NCBI GenBank assembly: GCA_036380925.1
Contig: DASVDW010000096.1
Span: forward strand, 1 to 60,881
Direction of reading: 5' to 3'
DNA: 60,881 nt
Source: JAICLV01 sp036380925
GTDB lineage: Bacteria > Actinomycetota > Actinomycetes > Acidothermales > Acidothermaceae
A model generated the notes under the pieces. The model did no database searches and was not told the origin of the DNA. It worked only from the letters and a program-made list of their open reading frames with translations. Positions within the stretch are counted from its first letter, which is position 1, and each line of letters starts with the position of its first letter. Below are positions 52,797-60,881 of this stretch, piece by piece. A program made the translations under genes and the position numbers.

Positions 52797-52931
52797 GTGA
52801 GTCTCCCTTTCGTGTGAGCCGTAAAGGGAGCTTGCTCGGGCCGCAGGCTCGCGCGCAGCGCGCGTCGTCCGGCTGTGAAAAGCAAAATCCGAAGCTGTGG
52901 ACGACGCGCTGCTCGTCGTCAGTCGTCGTCG

Positions 52932-53108
52932 TCAGTCGTCGTCGGCGGGATACGGCTGGCCGCACCGGGGACAGATCGCCGCGGTTCGCGAGTCGGGGAC
53001 CGCGCCGCAGTTCGGGCACAGCAGCGAGGCCCAGCAGGCCGGATCGCCGCCCTCGTCGACGGGCGGCGGAGGAGCGGGGGCCGCGGGTGTGGCGATGTCG
53101 TCGTCCAT
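52932..53108 (-). CDS. small zinc-ribbon protein
   Basis: 58 residues. Two CPxCG knuckles (LCPNCGAVPD and ICPRCGQPYP) form a zinc ribbon; the N-terminus is Asp/Pro-rich. Not recognised. ATG at 53108 with TACGGT 7 nt upstream and GGAG between. Confidence 0.72.
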   Translation of the reverse strand: MDDDIATPAAPAPPPPVDEGGDPACWASLLCPNCGAVPDSRTAAICPRCGQPYPADDD

Positions 53109-53121
53109 TAGCTCCACCGTA
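53109..53121 (-). promoter_or_regulatory. candidate -10 of the zinc-ribbon gene
   Basis: TACGGT (53121-53116) is 7 nt from the ATG; a GGAG in the spacer makes an ordinary ribosome site equally possible. Confidence 0.3.
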
Positions 53122-53181
53122 GCCTTTCGGGCGCGATCAGGAGCGGCTCGTGGCGTAGCCTTGGACGGCGCGCGACCGCTG

Positions 53182-53255
53182 GCGCCCGTAGCTCAGCTGG
53201 ATAGAGCCCCCGCCTTCTAAGCGGGTTGTCGCAGGTTCGAGTCCTGCCGGGCGCG
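53182..53255 (+). tRNA. tRNA-Arg(TCT)
   Basis: Acceptor GCGCCCG/CGGGCGC, anticodon stem CCCGC/GCGGG around CTTCTAA (anticodon TCT), T-arm GCAGG-TTCGAGT-CCTGC. Discriminator G, no encoded CCA. Confidence 0.95.
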
Positions 53256-53294
53256 CGACTCTTGGCACCTCGCGCCGAACCGTCCCGGCCGGGC

Positions 53295-54005
53295 TCACCG
53301 CTGGCCGTAGACGTTTTGGTAGCGGTCGTACAGCGAGTCGATGTGCCGCTGGTCGATGGCCAGCGGCTCGCCCAGTTGCCGCGCGATGTGCACAGTGCGG
53401 GCCACTTCCTCGCACATCACCGCCGCTTTGACCGCCGAGCGCGCGTCCGCGCCGACGGTGAACGGCCCGTGATTGCGCATGAGCACAGCGCGGCTGCGGT
53501 GCTCGCGCAGGGTCTGCACGATGCCGCGGCCGATCGAATCGTCGCCGATCACGGCGAACGGGCCTACCGGGATCGGGCCGCCGAACTCGTCGGCCATCAT
53601 CGTCAGCACGCAGGGGATCGCCTCACCGCGCGCGGACCACGCGGTGGCGTACGTCGAGTGGGTGTGGACGACCCCGCCGACGGCCGGCATGTGTCGGTAC
53701 ACGTACGCGTGCGCGGCGGTGTCGGACGACGGCGTCTTGTCACCTTCGACCAGGTTGCCGTCGAGGTCGCACACGACCATCGCGGCGGGGCTCAGCTCGT
53801 CGTACCGCACACCCGAGGGCTTGATGACGAGCAGGTCCGCGCTGCCGTCGGGATGGCCGGGATGACGCACCCGCTCCGAGACGTTTCCCGCCGTCCACAC
53901 CACCAGCTCCCAGCGGGGAAGCTCGGCGTGCAACGCGGCCACCCGCTCCTTGGCGGCGTCGACGAGGTCGCGCAGCTGACCTGGGACCTCGGTCACGATC
54001 GACAT
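53295..54005 (-). CDS. araD: L-ribulose-5-phosphate 4-epimerase
   Basis: 236 residues of the class II aldolase/epimerase fold. The zinc ligands lie in GVVHTHSTYATAW and in the RNHGPFTVG segment; DLLVIKPSGVRYDEL is the phosphate-binding loop. It converts L-ribulose-5-phosphate to D-xylulose-5-phosphate. ATG at 54005. It is the last gene of the arabinoside operon, 38 nt after the kinase. Confidence 0.92.
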   Translation of the reverse strand: MSIVTEVPGQLRDLVDAAKERVAALHAELPRWELVVWTAGNVSERVRHPGHPDGSADLLVIKPSGVRYDELSPAAMVVCDLDGNLVEGDKTPSSDTAAHAYVYRHMPAVGGVVHTHSTYATAWSARGEAIPCVLTMMADEFGGPIPVGPFAVIGDDSIGRGIVQTLREHRSRAVLMRNHGPFTVGADARSAVKAAVMCEEVARTVHIARQLGEPLAIDQRHIDSLYDRYQNVYGQR

Positions 54006-54043
54006 GTCCGCGCGGCCTGCCTTTCCTTGTCCAACCGTGCCGG

Positions 54044-55651
54044 TCAAGAAACGAACTGCGTCGCGGCCCGCTCGACCGGCAACGCGGCCGCGTACCGCTG
54101 CAGGTGCGCGGCGAACGCCGCCACCTCGTCTGCGTCCGGTTCGACGACCTCGAAGCGGGCGCCGGCGAACACCTGCTCGCGCAGATACGTCGCCAAGTCC
54201 TGCCCGGACAACGCCGCACGATAGCGGGCGAGCACCGCCACACCCCACGCGCCTCCCTCACCCGCGCTGCGCCCGACCGCGACCGGCGCGTCGATCGCCG
54301 CAGCCAACAGCCGTTGCGCGACGCCCTTGGTCCGGAACAGCCCGCCGTGCGCGAACATCGCGTCCAACCCGACGTCCTCGGCGGCGAGCGCCCGCATGCC
54401 GAGCGCCAGCGTGGCGAACACGCCGTACAGCTGCGCGCGCGCGAAATTAGCCAGGGTGAACGAAGCGTCCGGCGTGCGGACCAGCAGCGGCCGGCCCTCC
54501 GGCATGTCCGTGATGGGCTCACCGGAAAGGTAGTTGTAGGCGAGCAACCCCCCGGCGTCGTGGTCGCCGTCGAGGGCCGCGCCGACCATGGCGGCGAACA
54601 CGTCGTCGCGATCTGCGCGATGGCCGAGCGCGGCGGCGAACTCGCCGAACACCCCCGCCCATGCGTCCAGCTCGCTCGCGCCGTTGTTGCAGTGCACCAT
54701 CGCCACCGGGTCGCCGACCGGCGTGGTCACGACGTCGAGCTCGGGATGGACCCGCGAAAGCGGCCGCTCCAGCACCACCATCGCGAAGATCGACGTTCCC
54801 GCGCTCACGTTTCCGGTGCGCGGCGCCACCGCGTTGGTGGCGACCATCCCGGTGCCCGCGTCGCCCTCCGGCGGGCACAACGGCACGCCGGGGCGCAAGC
54901 CGCCCGACGGATCGAGCAGCGCGGCGCCCTCGACGGTCAGCTCCCCGGCGTCTTCTCCGGCGAGCAACACGTCGGGAAAAAGCTCCGCCACCTTCAACCA
55001 GGGCGCGCGTTCGGCGACCAGCTCGGTGAACTGCTGAAGCATCGCGCGGTCGTAACTGTTGGTCTGCGGATCGATCGGAAACATGCCAGAGGCGTCACCG
55101 ACGCCCAGCACCCGGCGACCGGTCAGCCGCCAGTGCACGTAACCGGCGAGCGTCGTGACGTGCGCGATTTCGCGCACATGCGGCTCGTCGTCCAGCAGCG
55201 CCTGGTACAGGTGAGCCACCGACCAGCGAAGCGGGATGTTGAAGCCGAACAGGTCCGTCAAGCGGGCCGCGGCCGCACCGGTGTTGGTGTTCCGCCAGGT
55301 CCGGAACGGCGCCAGCAGGTCGCCGTCGGCGTCAAACGCCAAGTAGCCGTGCATCATCGCCGAAACCCCCAGCGCGCCAAGGGTTGTCAGCCGGACACCG
55401 TGCTTGCGCTCCGCGTCGGCGACCAGGTCGGCGTAGCACTCCTGCAGACCGGCCCAGACGGCGTCCAAGGAGTAGGTCCACAAGCCGTCGACCAGCTGGT
55501 TCTCCCAAGCGCTGCTGCCGGTGGCGATCGGCTCGTGGTCAGGACCGATCAGGCAGGCCTTGATCCTGGTCGAGCCGAGCTCGACACCCAGCGCGGCGCG
55601 GCCCGCGGTTATCGCCGCCGCGGCGTCGGCCTTATCGCGCGTCAGCGCCAT
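54044..55651 (-). CDS. FGGY-family carbohydrate kinase (ribulokinase-like)
   Basis: 535 residues. ALGVELGSTRIKACLIG (ATP/metal site), MMHGYLAFDADGDLLAPFRTW and GNVSAGTSIFAMV belong to the FGGY kinase fold. Position before araD suggests phosphorylation of L-ribulose. GGAGGCG precedes the ATG at 55651; the gene overlaps GH127 by 20 nt. The sequence is not the classical AraB type, so the sugar remains open. Confidence 0.88.
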   Translation of the reverse strand: MALTRDKADAAAAITAGRAALGVELGSTRIKACLIGPDHEPIATGSSAWENQLVDGLWTYSLDAVWAGLQECYADLVADAERKHGVRLTTLGALGVSAMMHGYLAFDADGDLLAPFRTWRNTNTGAAAARLTDLFGFNIPLRWSVAHLYQALLDDEPHVREIAHVTTLAGYVHWRLTGRRVLGVGDASGMFPIDPQTNSYDRAMLQQFTELVAERAPWLKVAELFPDVLLAGEDAGELTVEGAALLDPSGGLRPGVPLCPPEGDAGTGMVATNAVAPRTGNVSAGTSIFAMVVLERPLSRVHPELDVVTTPVGDPVAMVHCNNGASELDAWAGVFGEFAAALGHRADRDDVFAAMVGAALDGDHDAGGLLAYNYLSGEPITDMPEGRPLLVRTPDASFTLANFARAQLYGVFATLALGMRALAAEDVGLDAMFAHGGLFRTKGVAQRLLAAAIDAPVAVGRSAGEGGAWGVAVLARYRAALSGQDLATYLREQVFAGARFEVVEPDADEVAAFAAHLQRYAAALPVERAATQFVS

Positions 55652-57620
55652 CGCCTCCGGCTCCGCTCTCAGTCGCGGCGTGGCCGCTGACCGGTAGCCA
55701 CACACGCATTGTCGACGGTCCTCGGTTCGCCCATGAGTGGTACGGCACCAACGGTACAAGCTTGCGGTTCGGCGTCTTCTCGTCAACCGGCGGAGTGCTG
55801 AGAAATGGCCACGGCTCCTGGCGAGCGTCGCGTCGCCCTAGGGAAACGAGCACGTCGCCGTCGTGCTCCGCAAGCGGGACGTCAGCGTTCACCTCGATCT
55901 CGTTTACGCTGACACCTGCGTCGACAGATTCGAGGCACATGACGATCGGGCCGCGTTCCACCGCGACCTGTCCCCTTAGCGAGTCGATCCGCGGATCCGG
56001 CCAAGTCCAGCGCGGCTGCACCGGCAGCTCCAGCCGGACGGTCTCGCCAGCCGAGAATGCGCGCGTCACCGTGGCGTAGCCGGCCGTCACCGGGCGCGAT
56101 TCGCCGCTCAGCACCAGCCGCGCACCGCCGGTGGCCCACGCGGGAACACGCATGCTCAGCGTCCATTCCGCGTCGGCGTCCGTCATGACCTCGACCTCGA
56201 TGGCGCCGGAGCGAGGGTAATCGGTCCGGACCGCGGCCGCGACCTCCCGGCCGTTGGGCAACGTCGTGCGAATAGTTGAGTTCGCGTATTGGTGCAGCTG
56301 CAAACCAGCGTCGTCGACTGACGCGATGTACCCGCCGAGAGACGCGAACAACCGAGCGACATTGGGCGGGCAGCATGACACGGCGAACCATGGCGCGCGC
56401 AGGCTGGATGCCGCCCGCGGGCTCGGGACGTCTGGATCGGGTACCGAGCCAGGAACCCGCTGATGCAGCGTGTTGGCGTAGAAGAACGAATGCCCGTCGG
56501 AGGCTGGTGACGCGGCGACCAGGTTGTACAACGTCCGCTCGATCAAGTCGGCGTAGCCGGCGTCGCCCGTCGCGAGAAGCATCCGATGGCTCAGCATGAC
56601 GGACGCGACACCCGCACAAGTCTCCGAGTATGAACGGTCGGACGGAAGCTCGAAGTCCAAACCGAAGGACTCTCCCTCATGTCTCGCCCCCATCCCACCG
56701 GTGAGGTAAGTGCGGCGTGCGACGCTGGCTGCCAGCTGCCGACGGACCGCCGAAAGCAACTCAAGGTCGTCCGACTCGACCGCGACGTCAACCGCACCCG
56801 CCGCTAGGTACAGCGCGCGCACAGCGTGCCCAACGAACACGTCTGCCTCACGCACGGGCGTCGCATCCTGAAAATAGTCGCGGCCGAGTTCGATGTCGCC
56901 AAGAGTGCCCCGGCCACGACGCTCGATGAACAGCCGGGCTTGCTCGCGATACTTCGGATCCCCCGTGTAACGCGAAAACTCGACCAGCGCCGCCTCGATC
57001 TCGGGATGCCCGCAGACCGCTTGGATGCCATCCGCGCCGAATGTGGCGCAGACGTGATCCGCCGCGCGCCGTGCGATCGCGACGAAGGCGTCCTCACCGT
57101 GCGTCCGACCCCTCGCAACCCCGGCCTGAATCAGATGACCGAAGCAGTAAAGTTCGTGGCCCTCCTGGAAATCGCTGTATCGCTCCGGCTGGCCAGGTCG
57201 GCCGTACATCGTGTTGAGATACCCGTCTGGCTCCTGCGCCGGAGCGATGCGCTCGACGAGGGCGCGGAACCGGCGATCCATATCGACGTCGCCGGTGCGA
57301 CCGATTTCCCACGCCATCGCTTCCAACAACTTGTAAACGTCGGAGTCGGAGAACTGGCGCCCTGTGCGGTCTTGCGGGAGCCGCCCTTCTACCGCAGCGT
57401 CGAAGTTCGACACCCAGCCCATCTCCTCGACCCAGCTCTCGATGTGCGGGACGATGGTCGTCGCGTTGAGGTGCTGCCGATCGGCCCAAAACCCCGCGTC
57501 GATCGTCACGTCACCGATCGGAAGTGGTCGCAGGACACCGCGGGATGGATTGACCGGTCGGGCGGCCAGCGCTCCCTCGCCAAGCTGCCTGGTCGTGAAC
57601 TCCCCAGTTGTTGTTCCCAC
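55632..57620 (-). CDS. glycoside hydrolase family 127 beta-L-arabinofuranosidase-like protein
   Basis: About 662 residues. The zinc/catalytic residues of the Bifidobacterium HypBA1 enzyme are recognisable: E333 and C335 (SETCAG) and C416-C417 (VSCCPPNVAR), where the first Cys of the pair corresponds to the nucleophile. GH127 removes L-arabinofuranose from beta-linked arabino-oligosaccharides. No signal peptide, so it works on imported oligosaccharides. GTG at 57620 chosen (AGGAAG site); a TTG at 57668 is the alternative. Confidence 0.92.
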   Translation of the reverse strand: MGTTTGEFTTRQLGEGALAARPVNPSRGVLRPLPIGDVTIDAGFWADRQHLNATTIVPHIESWVEEMGWVSNFDAAVEGRLPQDRTGRQFSDSDVYKLLEAMAWEIGRTGDVDMDRRFRALVERIAPAQEPDGYLNTMYGRPGQPERYSDFQEGHELYCFGHLIQAGVARGRTHGEDAFVAIARRAADHVCATFGADGIQAVCGHPEIEAALVEFSRYTGDPKYREQARLFIERRGRGTLGDIELGRDYFQDATPVREADVFVGHAVRALYLAAGAVDVAVESDDLELLSAVRRQLAASVARRTYLTGGMGARHEGESFGLDFELPSDRSYSETCAGVASVMLSHRMLLATGDAGYADLIERTLYNLVAASPASDGHSFFYANTLHQRVPGSVPDPDVPSPRAASSLRAPWFAVSCCPPNVARLFASLGGYIASVDDAGLQLHQYANSTIRTTLPNGREVAAAVRTDYPRSGAIEVEVMTDADAEWTLSMRVPAWATGGARLVLSGESRPVTAGYATVTRAFSAGETVRLELPVQPRWTWPDPRIDSLRGQVAVERGPIVMCLESVDAGVSVNEIEVNADVPLAEHDGDVLVSLGRRDARQEPWPFLSTPPVDEKTPNRKLVPLVPYHSWANRGPSTMRVWLPVSGHAATESGAGGDGADAR

Positions 57621-57651
57621 GGTGATGACTTCCTGTTCGAGTGTTGGAGCC

Positions 57652-58467
57652 TTACTTGACTGCGCCAACGGTCAAACCGTCACGCAGCAGGCGATAGGTG
57701 AGGGTGAAAACGACCAGCACTGGCACCGACGTCAGCACCGCCAACGCCATCAATCCCGGCCAGTTGATGCCGAACGCAGAGACCTGCTGTGCGATAAGAG
57801 CGCTCATCGGGTAATGGCCGGGGGTCAAGAAGAAGTTCACCGCGTAGAGGAACTCGCCCCACGACAGCAGGAAGATCAGCGTTCCGGCGGTCAACACGCC
57901 GTTTCGCGCGACCGGCAGGACGACCGACGCGAATGTGCGAACGACCGACGCTCCGTCGATTGCGCTCGCCTCCTCGAGCGAGAGCGGAACGGCTCTGAAG
58001 AAGGGGCGGAGGAGGACGATGGCGAACGGGATTAAGAGCGAGGTGTCGGCGAAGATGACGCCAATCGTGTGGTTCAGCAGCCGCCAGTGCCCGAAGACCT
58101 GAAATAGCGGAATGACCGTCGACGTCTGCGGCATCATTTGCAGGATGATGACCAAGGCGAGGCCAACCGACGTCACCCAGGTCTTCGTCCGGGCCAGGCC
58201 ATAGGCGGCCGGAATGGCGATGAGCAGAGTCAGCGCAGTGGTGCCACCGGCGATGAAGAGTGACTGACGCAGGGCGCCGTAAAGATTGCTCTTCAACGCC
58301 TCCGAGTACGCCGTCGTCACCGGATGGAACAAGAACGACGACTGGGTGCCGATGACATCCGACGAACTCTTGAACGACGTGAGCAGAATCCAGAGGATCG
58401 GCACGCCGTACATCAGCGACAGCAACACCTTGACGCCGACCGTCACCGGGCCCTGACGGTGCCTCAT
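57652..58467 (-). CDS. ABC sugar transporter permease (MalG type)
   Basis: 271 residues with 6 membrane helices. The EAA loop EEASAIDGASVVRTFASVVL contacts the shared ATPase. It overlaps the other permease by 4 nt. Confidence 0.93.
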   Translation of the reverse strand: MRHRQGPVTVGVKVLLSLMYGVPILWILLTSFKSSSDVIGTQSSFLFHPVTTAYSEALKSNLYGALRQSLFIAGGTTALTLLIAIPAAYGLARTKTWVTSVGLALVIILQMMPQTSTVIPLFQVFGHWRLLNHTIGVIFADTSLLIPFAIVLLRPFFRAVPLSLEEASAIDGASVVRTFASVVLPVARNGVLTAGTLIFLLSWGEFLYAVNFFLTPGHYPMSALIAQQVSAFGINWPGLMALAVLTSVPVLVVFTLTYRLLRDGLTVGAVK

Positions 58468-59405
58468 GACGCGCGCTCCTCTCGCCGGATGCTGCGCGCG
58501 TACACCACCGCGAGCACCAGCACGAACGCGACTGTGAAGACCGACGTCGCGGCTCCAAGACCGAAGTCGTACCGGGCGAAGGCCTGGAGGTAGCCGAGGA
58601 ATGGCAACGTGTTGGTGGCGGTGCCCGGCCCGCCGTAGGTCATCACGTAGATGAAATCGAAGCCGCGGAACCCGTAGACAACCGTGAGAACCAGCAGCAC
58701 GAGGCTGGTCGGTCGAACCGCGGGCAGCATGACGTAGCGGATCTCCTGCCAGCGATTGGCGCCGTCGAGGGCGGTCGCCTCAAAGGTCTCGGGTGAGATG
58801 TTTGTGAGCGCGGCGCGAAACACGAGCGCGTTGAACGGGATCACCGCCCATGAACTCACCAGTGACACGGAGATCAACGCCCAGTGCTGGTCGTAGAGGA
58901 ATGGAAGCGGCGAGTCGATGAGTCCGACGTCGTGCAGCACAGTGTTGAACAATCCAGAGTCACCGAGCAGGAACTTCCAGACACTGCCATTGACGACCGG
59001 TGGCAACGCCCAGACGAAGACCATCAGCGCCAACAGGAAGCCGGACCACGGCCCTGAGGAGCGCAGCGCGATCGCGCCCGCCAGACCGCCAACCATGCCG
59101 ACAATCGTCACGATCGCTACGAAGATCGCAGTGAGCTGGAGCGCGTGGGTCGTCTGGCCCGATTCGATGCCCTGGCGGAAGTTGGCCAGGCCGTCGAACT
59201 GCCACGACCGGTTCAGCGTCGCGGCGGTGACCTTGCTGACGCTCATCCTCAGCAGCTGGACGAGCGGATAAATGCTGAAGGCCGCGAGGAAGACGACGGC
59301 CGGCAACAGGAAGGGCGTCGTCGCCGGGCGCCGCCCGCGCCGGGCAGGACGACGCCGTTGCGGCGAACGCGCCGACGCCTTCGCCGACACCAGGACCGTA
59401 GGCAT
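58464..59405 (-). CDS. ABC sugar transporter permease (MalF type)
   Basis: 313 residues with 6 membrane helices after a basic N-terminus. EAA loop FEATALDGANRWQEIRYVML is present. It forms the heterodimeric channel with the following permease; the gap to the binding protein gene is 60 nt. Confidence 0.93.
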   Translation of the reverse strand: MPTVLVSAKASARSPQRRRPARRGRRPATTPFLLPAVVFLAAFSIYPLVQLLRMSVSKVTAATLNRSWQFDGLANFRQGIESGQTTHALQLTAIFVAIVTIVGMVGGLAGAIALRSSGPWSGFLLALMVFVWALPPVVNGSVWKFLLGDSGLFNTVLHDVGLIDSPLPFLYDQHWALISVSLVSSWAVIPFNALVFRAALTNISPETFEATALDGANRWQEIRYVMLPAVRPTSLVLLVLTVVYGFRGFDFIYVMTYGGPGTATNTLPFLGYLQAFARYDFGLGAATSVFTVAFVLVLAVVYARSIRREERAS

Positions 59406-59465
59406 TGGGGTGACCCTCCTATCGATGACCTGGTGCGGCGTCGGCGTCGCGCGTCGTCGTCTTTG

Positions 59466-60842
59466 CTATTGCTGCAATAGGCCCTTCAGGGTGCTGACCG
59501 CCTTGCTCGCGGCGCTCTCGGGCGAGGTCTGCCCGGCCAAGACCGAACTCCACGCCTGGCCCAGCGTCAGCTCCACGTCCGCAACAGACTTCGGCGGGAC
59601 AACCTCGGCCGGGTAGTTCGCGCCCATCTTCGCGATCGTCTCCGCGAAGGGCTTGAGCAACTCGTCGTTCGTCACGGCGGGATCCTTCGCCGCGTCGTCA
59701 CGCGACGGGATGCTGCCGACGTCCTTCAGCGCGATGAGCTGGCCCTGCGCGCTGAAGTAGGTCTCCTTCAAGTACTGCCAGGCCAAGTCCTTGTGCTTGC
59801 TGAAGGCGCCCACCGCCTCGCCCTCGCCGCCGAGGTACACCTTGCCGCTGCTGCCGAGTGGCAACGGCACCACGCCGTACTTGAACTTCGCGGTCGAGGC
59901 GGCGGTGCCCATCTGCCAGTTTCCGTTCTCAGCGAAAGCCGATTTGCCTGCGGCGAACTCTTGGAACGGCACGGTCTGATCCCAGGTCGTCGCCGCCTTC
60001 GAGAGGTAGCCCTTTTGCACCCAGTCCCGCACGAGCGAGAGACCGGATTCGAGCGCCTTGGCGTCGGGCTTGTCATAGCTGAAGCCGCTCGACGTCAGCC
60101 AGGGATACGCCTGCCACTCGCCCTGGGATTGCGGCAGACCACACAAGGTGATACCCATGTAGCCCGCCTTCTTCGCGGCCGCCATCGCGGCCTCCAGGTC
60201 GTCGATCGTCTTCGGGGGCTGCACGCCGATCTTCTGCAGGATGTCGGCGTTGTACCAAAGCCCGAGCAGGTTCACATAGCCCTGGACCGCGTAGACCTTG
60301 CCGTCAAGCTTGTGAATGACAGAGCTCGGGAATTGCGAAGCGTCGGAGAAACTCGACCACTCGCTGTCGATCGGCGCCAACGCGCCGCCCAACGCCAGCG
60401 TGCTCGCGTCGGCACCGTTGAACACAGCGACATCGGGACCCTGTTGCGCGCCTGCCGCCGAGATCAGCTTGGAGTTCATCTGGTCGTACGGCACGAACAC
60501 GTTGTCGACCTTCACCCCGGGATGGTTCTTCTCGAACAGGTCCGCGTAGTCGGTCATGACCTTGACCTGGTTCTTGTCCGAGAAGTAGTGCCACACGGTG
60601 AGCGTGCCGGACTCGCCGCCACCGCCTGAAGTCGAGCTGGGCTGGCTCGTGGCAACGCCCCCGCTCCCGGCTGGAGTGCTCGGCGTCGCGCCGGCTGAGG
60701 CGTTCGCGCCGCTCTTGGAGCTGCTCGAGCACGCCGCGAGCGCAAGCAGCGGCACGACAGCCAACGCCCCAACCAACCTGCGGCGTCTCCGGTGACGACT
60801 GATGTCGCGGCGTGAGCTAGCGCCCGCCTGGTCGATTTCCAT
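59466..60842 (-). CDS. sugar ABC transporter substrate-binding lipoprotein (family 1)
   Basis: 458 residues. The basic N-terminus and hydrophobic core end in a lipobox LALAAC, giving a lipid-anchored protein. A Ser/Gly/Thr-rich linker precedes a family 1 solute-binding domain (TLTVWHYFSDKN; VDNVFVPYDQMNSKL; GLWYNADIL). It captures an oligosaccharide, probably arabino-oligosaccharide judged by the operon. GAGGAG precedes the ATG. The regulator and transport ATPase of the operon are not in the window. Confidence 0.93.
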   Translation of the reverse strand: MEIDQAGASSRRDISRHRRRRRLVGALAVVPLLALAACSSSSKSGANASAGATPSTPAGSGGVATSQPSSTSGGGGESGTLTVWHYFSDKNQVKVMTDYADLFEKNHPGVKVDNVFVPYDQMNSKLISAAGAQQGPDVAVFNGADASTLALGGALAPIDSEWSSFSDASQFPSSVIHKLDGKVYAVQGYVNLLGLWYNADILQKIGVQPPKTIDDLEAAMAAAKKAGYMGITLCGLPQSQGEWQAYPWLTSSGFSYDKPDAKALESGLSLVRDWVQKGYLSKAATTWDQTVPFQEFAAGKSAFAENGNWQMGTAASTAKFKYGVVPLPLGSSGKVYLGGEGEAVGAFSKHKDLAWQYLKETYFSAQGQLIALKDVGSIPSRDDAAKDPAVTNDELLKPFAETIAKMGANYPAEVVPPKSVADVELTLGQAWSSVLAGQTSPESAASKAVSTLKGLLQQ

Positions 60843-60881
60843 CGCAACTCCTCTGCATGAGCTCGTCTGAGCCTGTGCGAG

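Noticed and set aside
53256..60881. Integrative element at tRNA-Arg
   Set aside because: No integrase and no second copy of the tRNA 3' end in the window; transfer remains only a composition-based guess.

Overview
The window is high-GC DNA, densely coded on both strands, with short overlaps between genes and many GTG and TTG starts. It is clearly from an actinomycete (Actinomycetota). The evidence is a ClpP1/ClpP2 pair, a mycothiol-dependent nitroreductase homologue, a group II truncated haemoglobin, DUF1918/DUF4233/DUF5130 proteins, an actinobacterial Cys-type leader peptide and TANNNT -10 boxes of leaderless genes. I cannot name the genus. No IS element, prophage, integrase, CRISPR array or rRNA is visible.

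From memory of the Mycobacterium tuberculosis map, the housekeeping backbone follows the Rv2445c-Rv2478c neighbourhood. It runs DUF4233-folC-valS, clpX-clpP2-clpP1-tig, rpiB, an Rv2466c-like thioredoxin-fold protein, pepN, DUF5130, an HNH protein, glbO, a hotdog thioesterase, the ABC-F factor ettA and a second ssb. Accessory blocks sit between these anchors.

Layout. 0-5.5 kb: ABC ATPase, DUF4233, folC, valS. 5.5-12.3 kb: a tandem pair of related small proteins, then tryptophanase, a STAS protein, DUF1918, a zinc alcohol dehydrogenase, an L,D-transpeptidase and an Acg-like nitroreductase, a set resembling dormancy-regulon content. 12.3-16.6 kb: the Clp protease operon and trigger factor, with a ClgR-like box. 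16.8-23.1 kb: tRNA-Pro and tRNA-Gly, a small gene behind a perfect DevR/DosR-core palindrome, a gamma-glutamyltransferase-family enzyme, a divergent MFS pump/TetR pair with two operators, and a SpoIIE-type phosphatase. 23-31 kb: rpiB, Rv2466c-like protein, pepN, DUF5130, malQ, a methyltransferase and an HNH protein. 31-42.3 kb: prolyl oligopeptidase, a two-component system facing a secreted protein, a GH4/sugar-kinase operon behind a ROK-like operator, OsmC, GlbO, an MFS protein and a GAF/degenerate-GGDEF protein. 42.3-44.4 kb: thioesterase and ettA.

44.5-52 kb is a complete assimilatory sulfate-reduction and siroheme operon on the minus strand: leader peptide, sir, zinc ribbon, cysH, cysC, cysD, cysN, cysG and a chelatase. 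All genes from sir onward overlap head to tail. 52-53.3 kb carries ssb, a zinc-ribbon protein and tRNA-Arg. 53.3-60.9 kb is an L-arabinofuranoside operon on the minus strand: ABC binding protein, two permeases, GH127 arabinofuranosidase, FGGY kinase and AraD epimerase. It has no dedicated transport ATPase and no isomerase in the window.

The points most worth a second look are the overlapping-frame Cys leader ahead of sir, a ClpP1 whose triad aspartate aligns to glutamate, the DevR-like box and dormancy-type gene set, the twin TetR operators, the ROK-like operator of the GH4/kinase operon, repeated 4-nt CTAG overlap of convergent stop codons, and about nine leaderless start signals.
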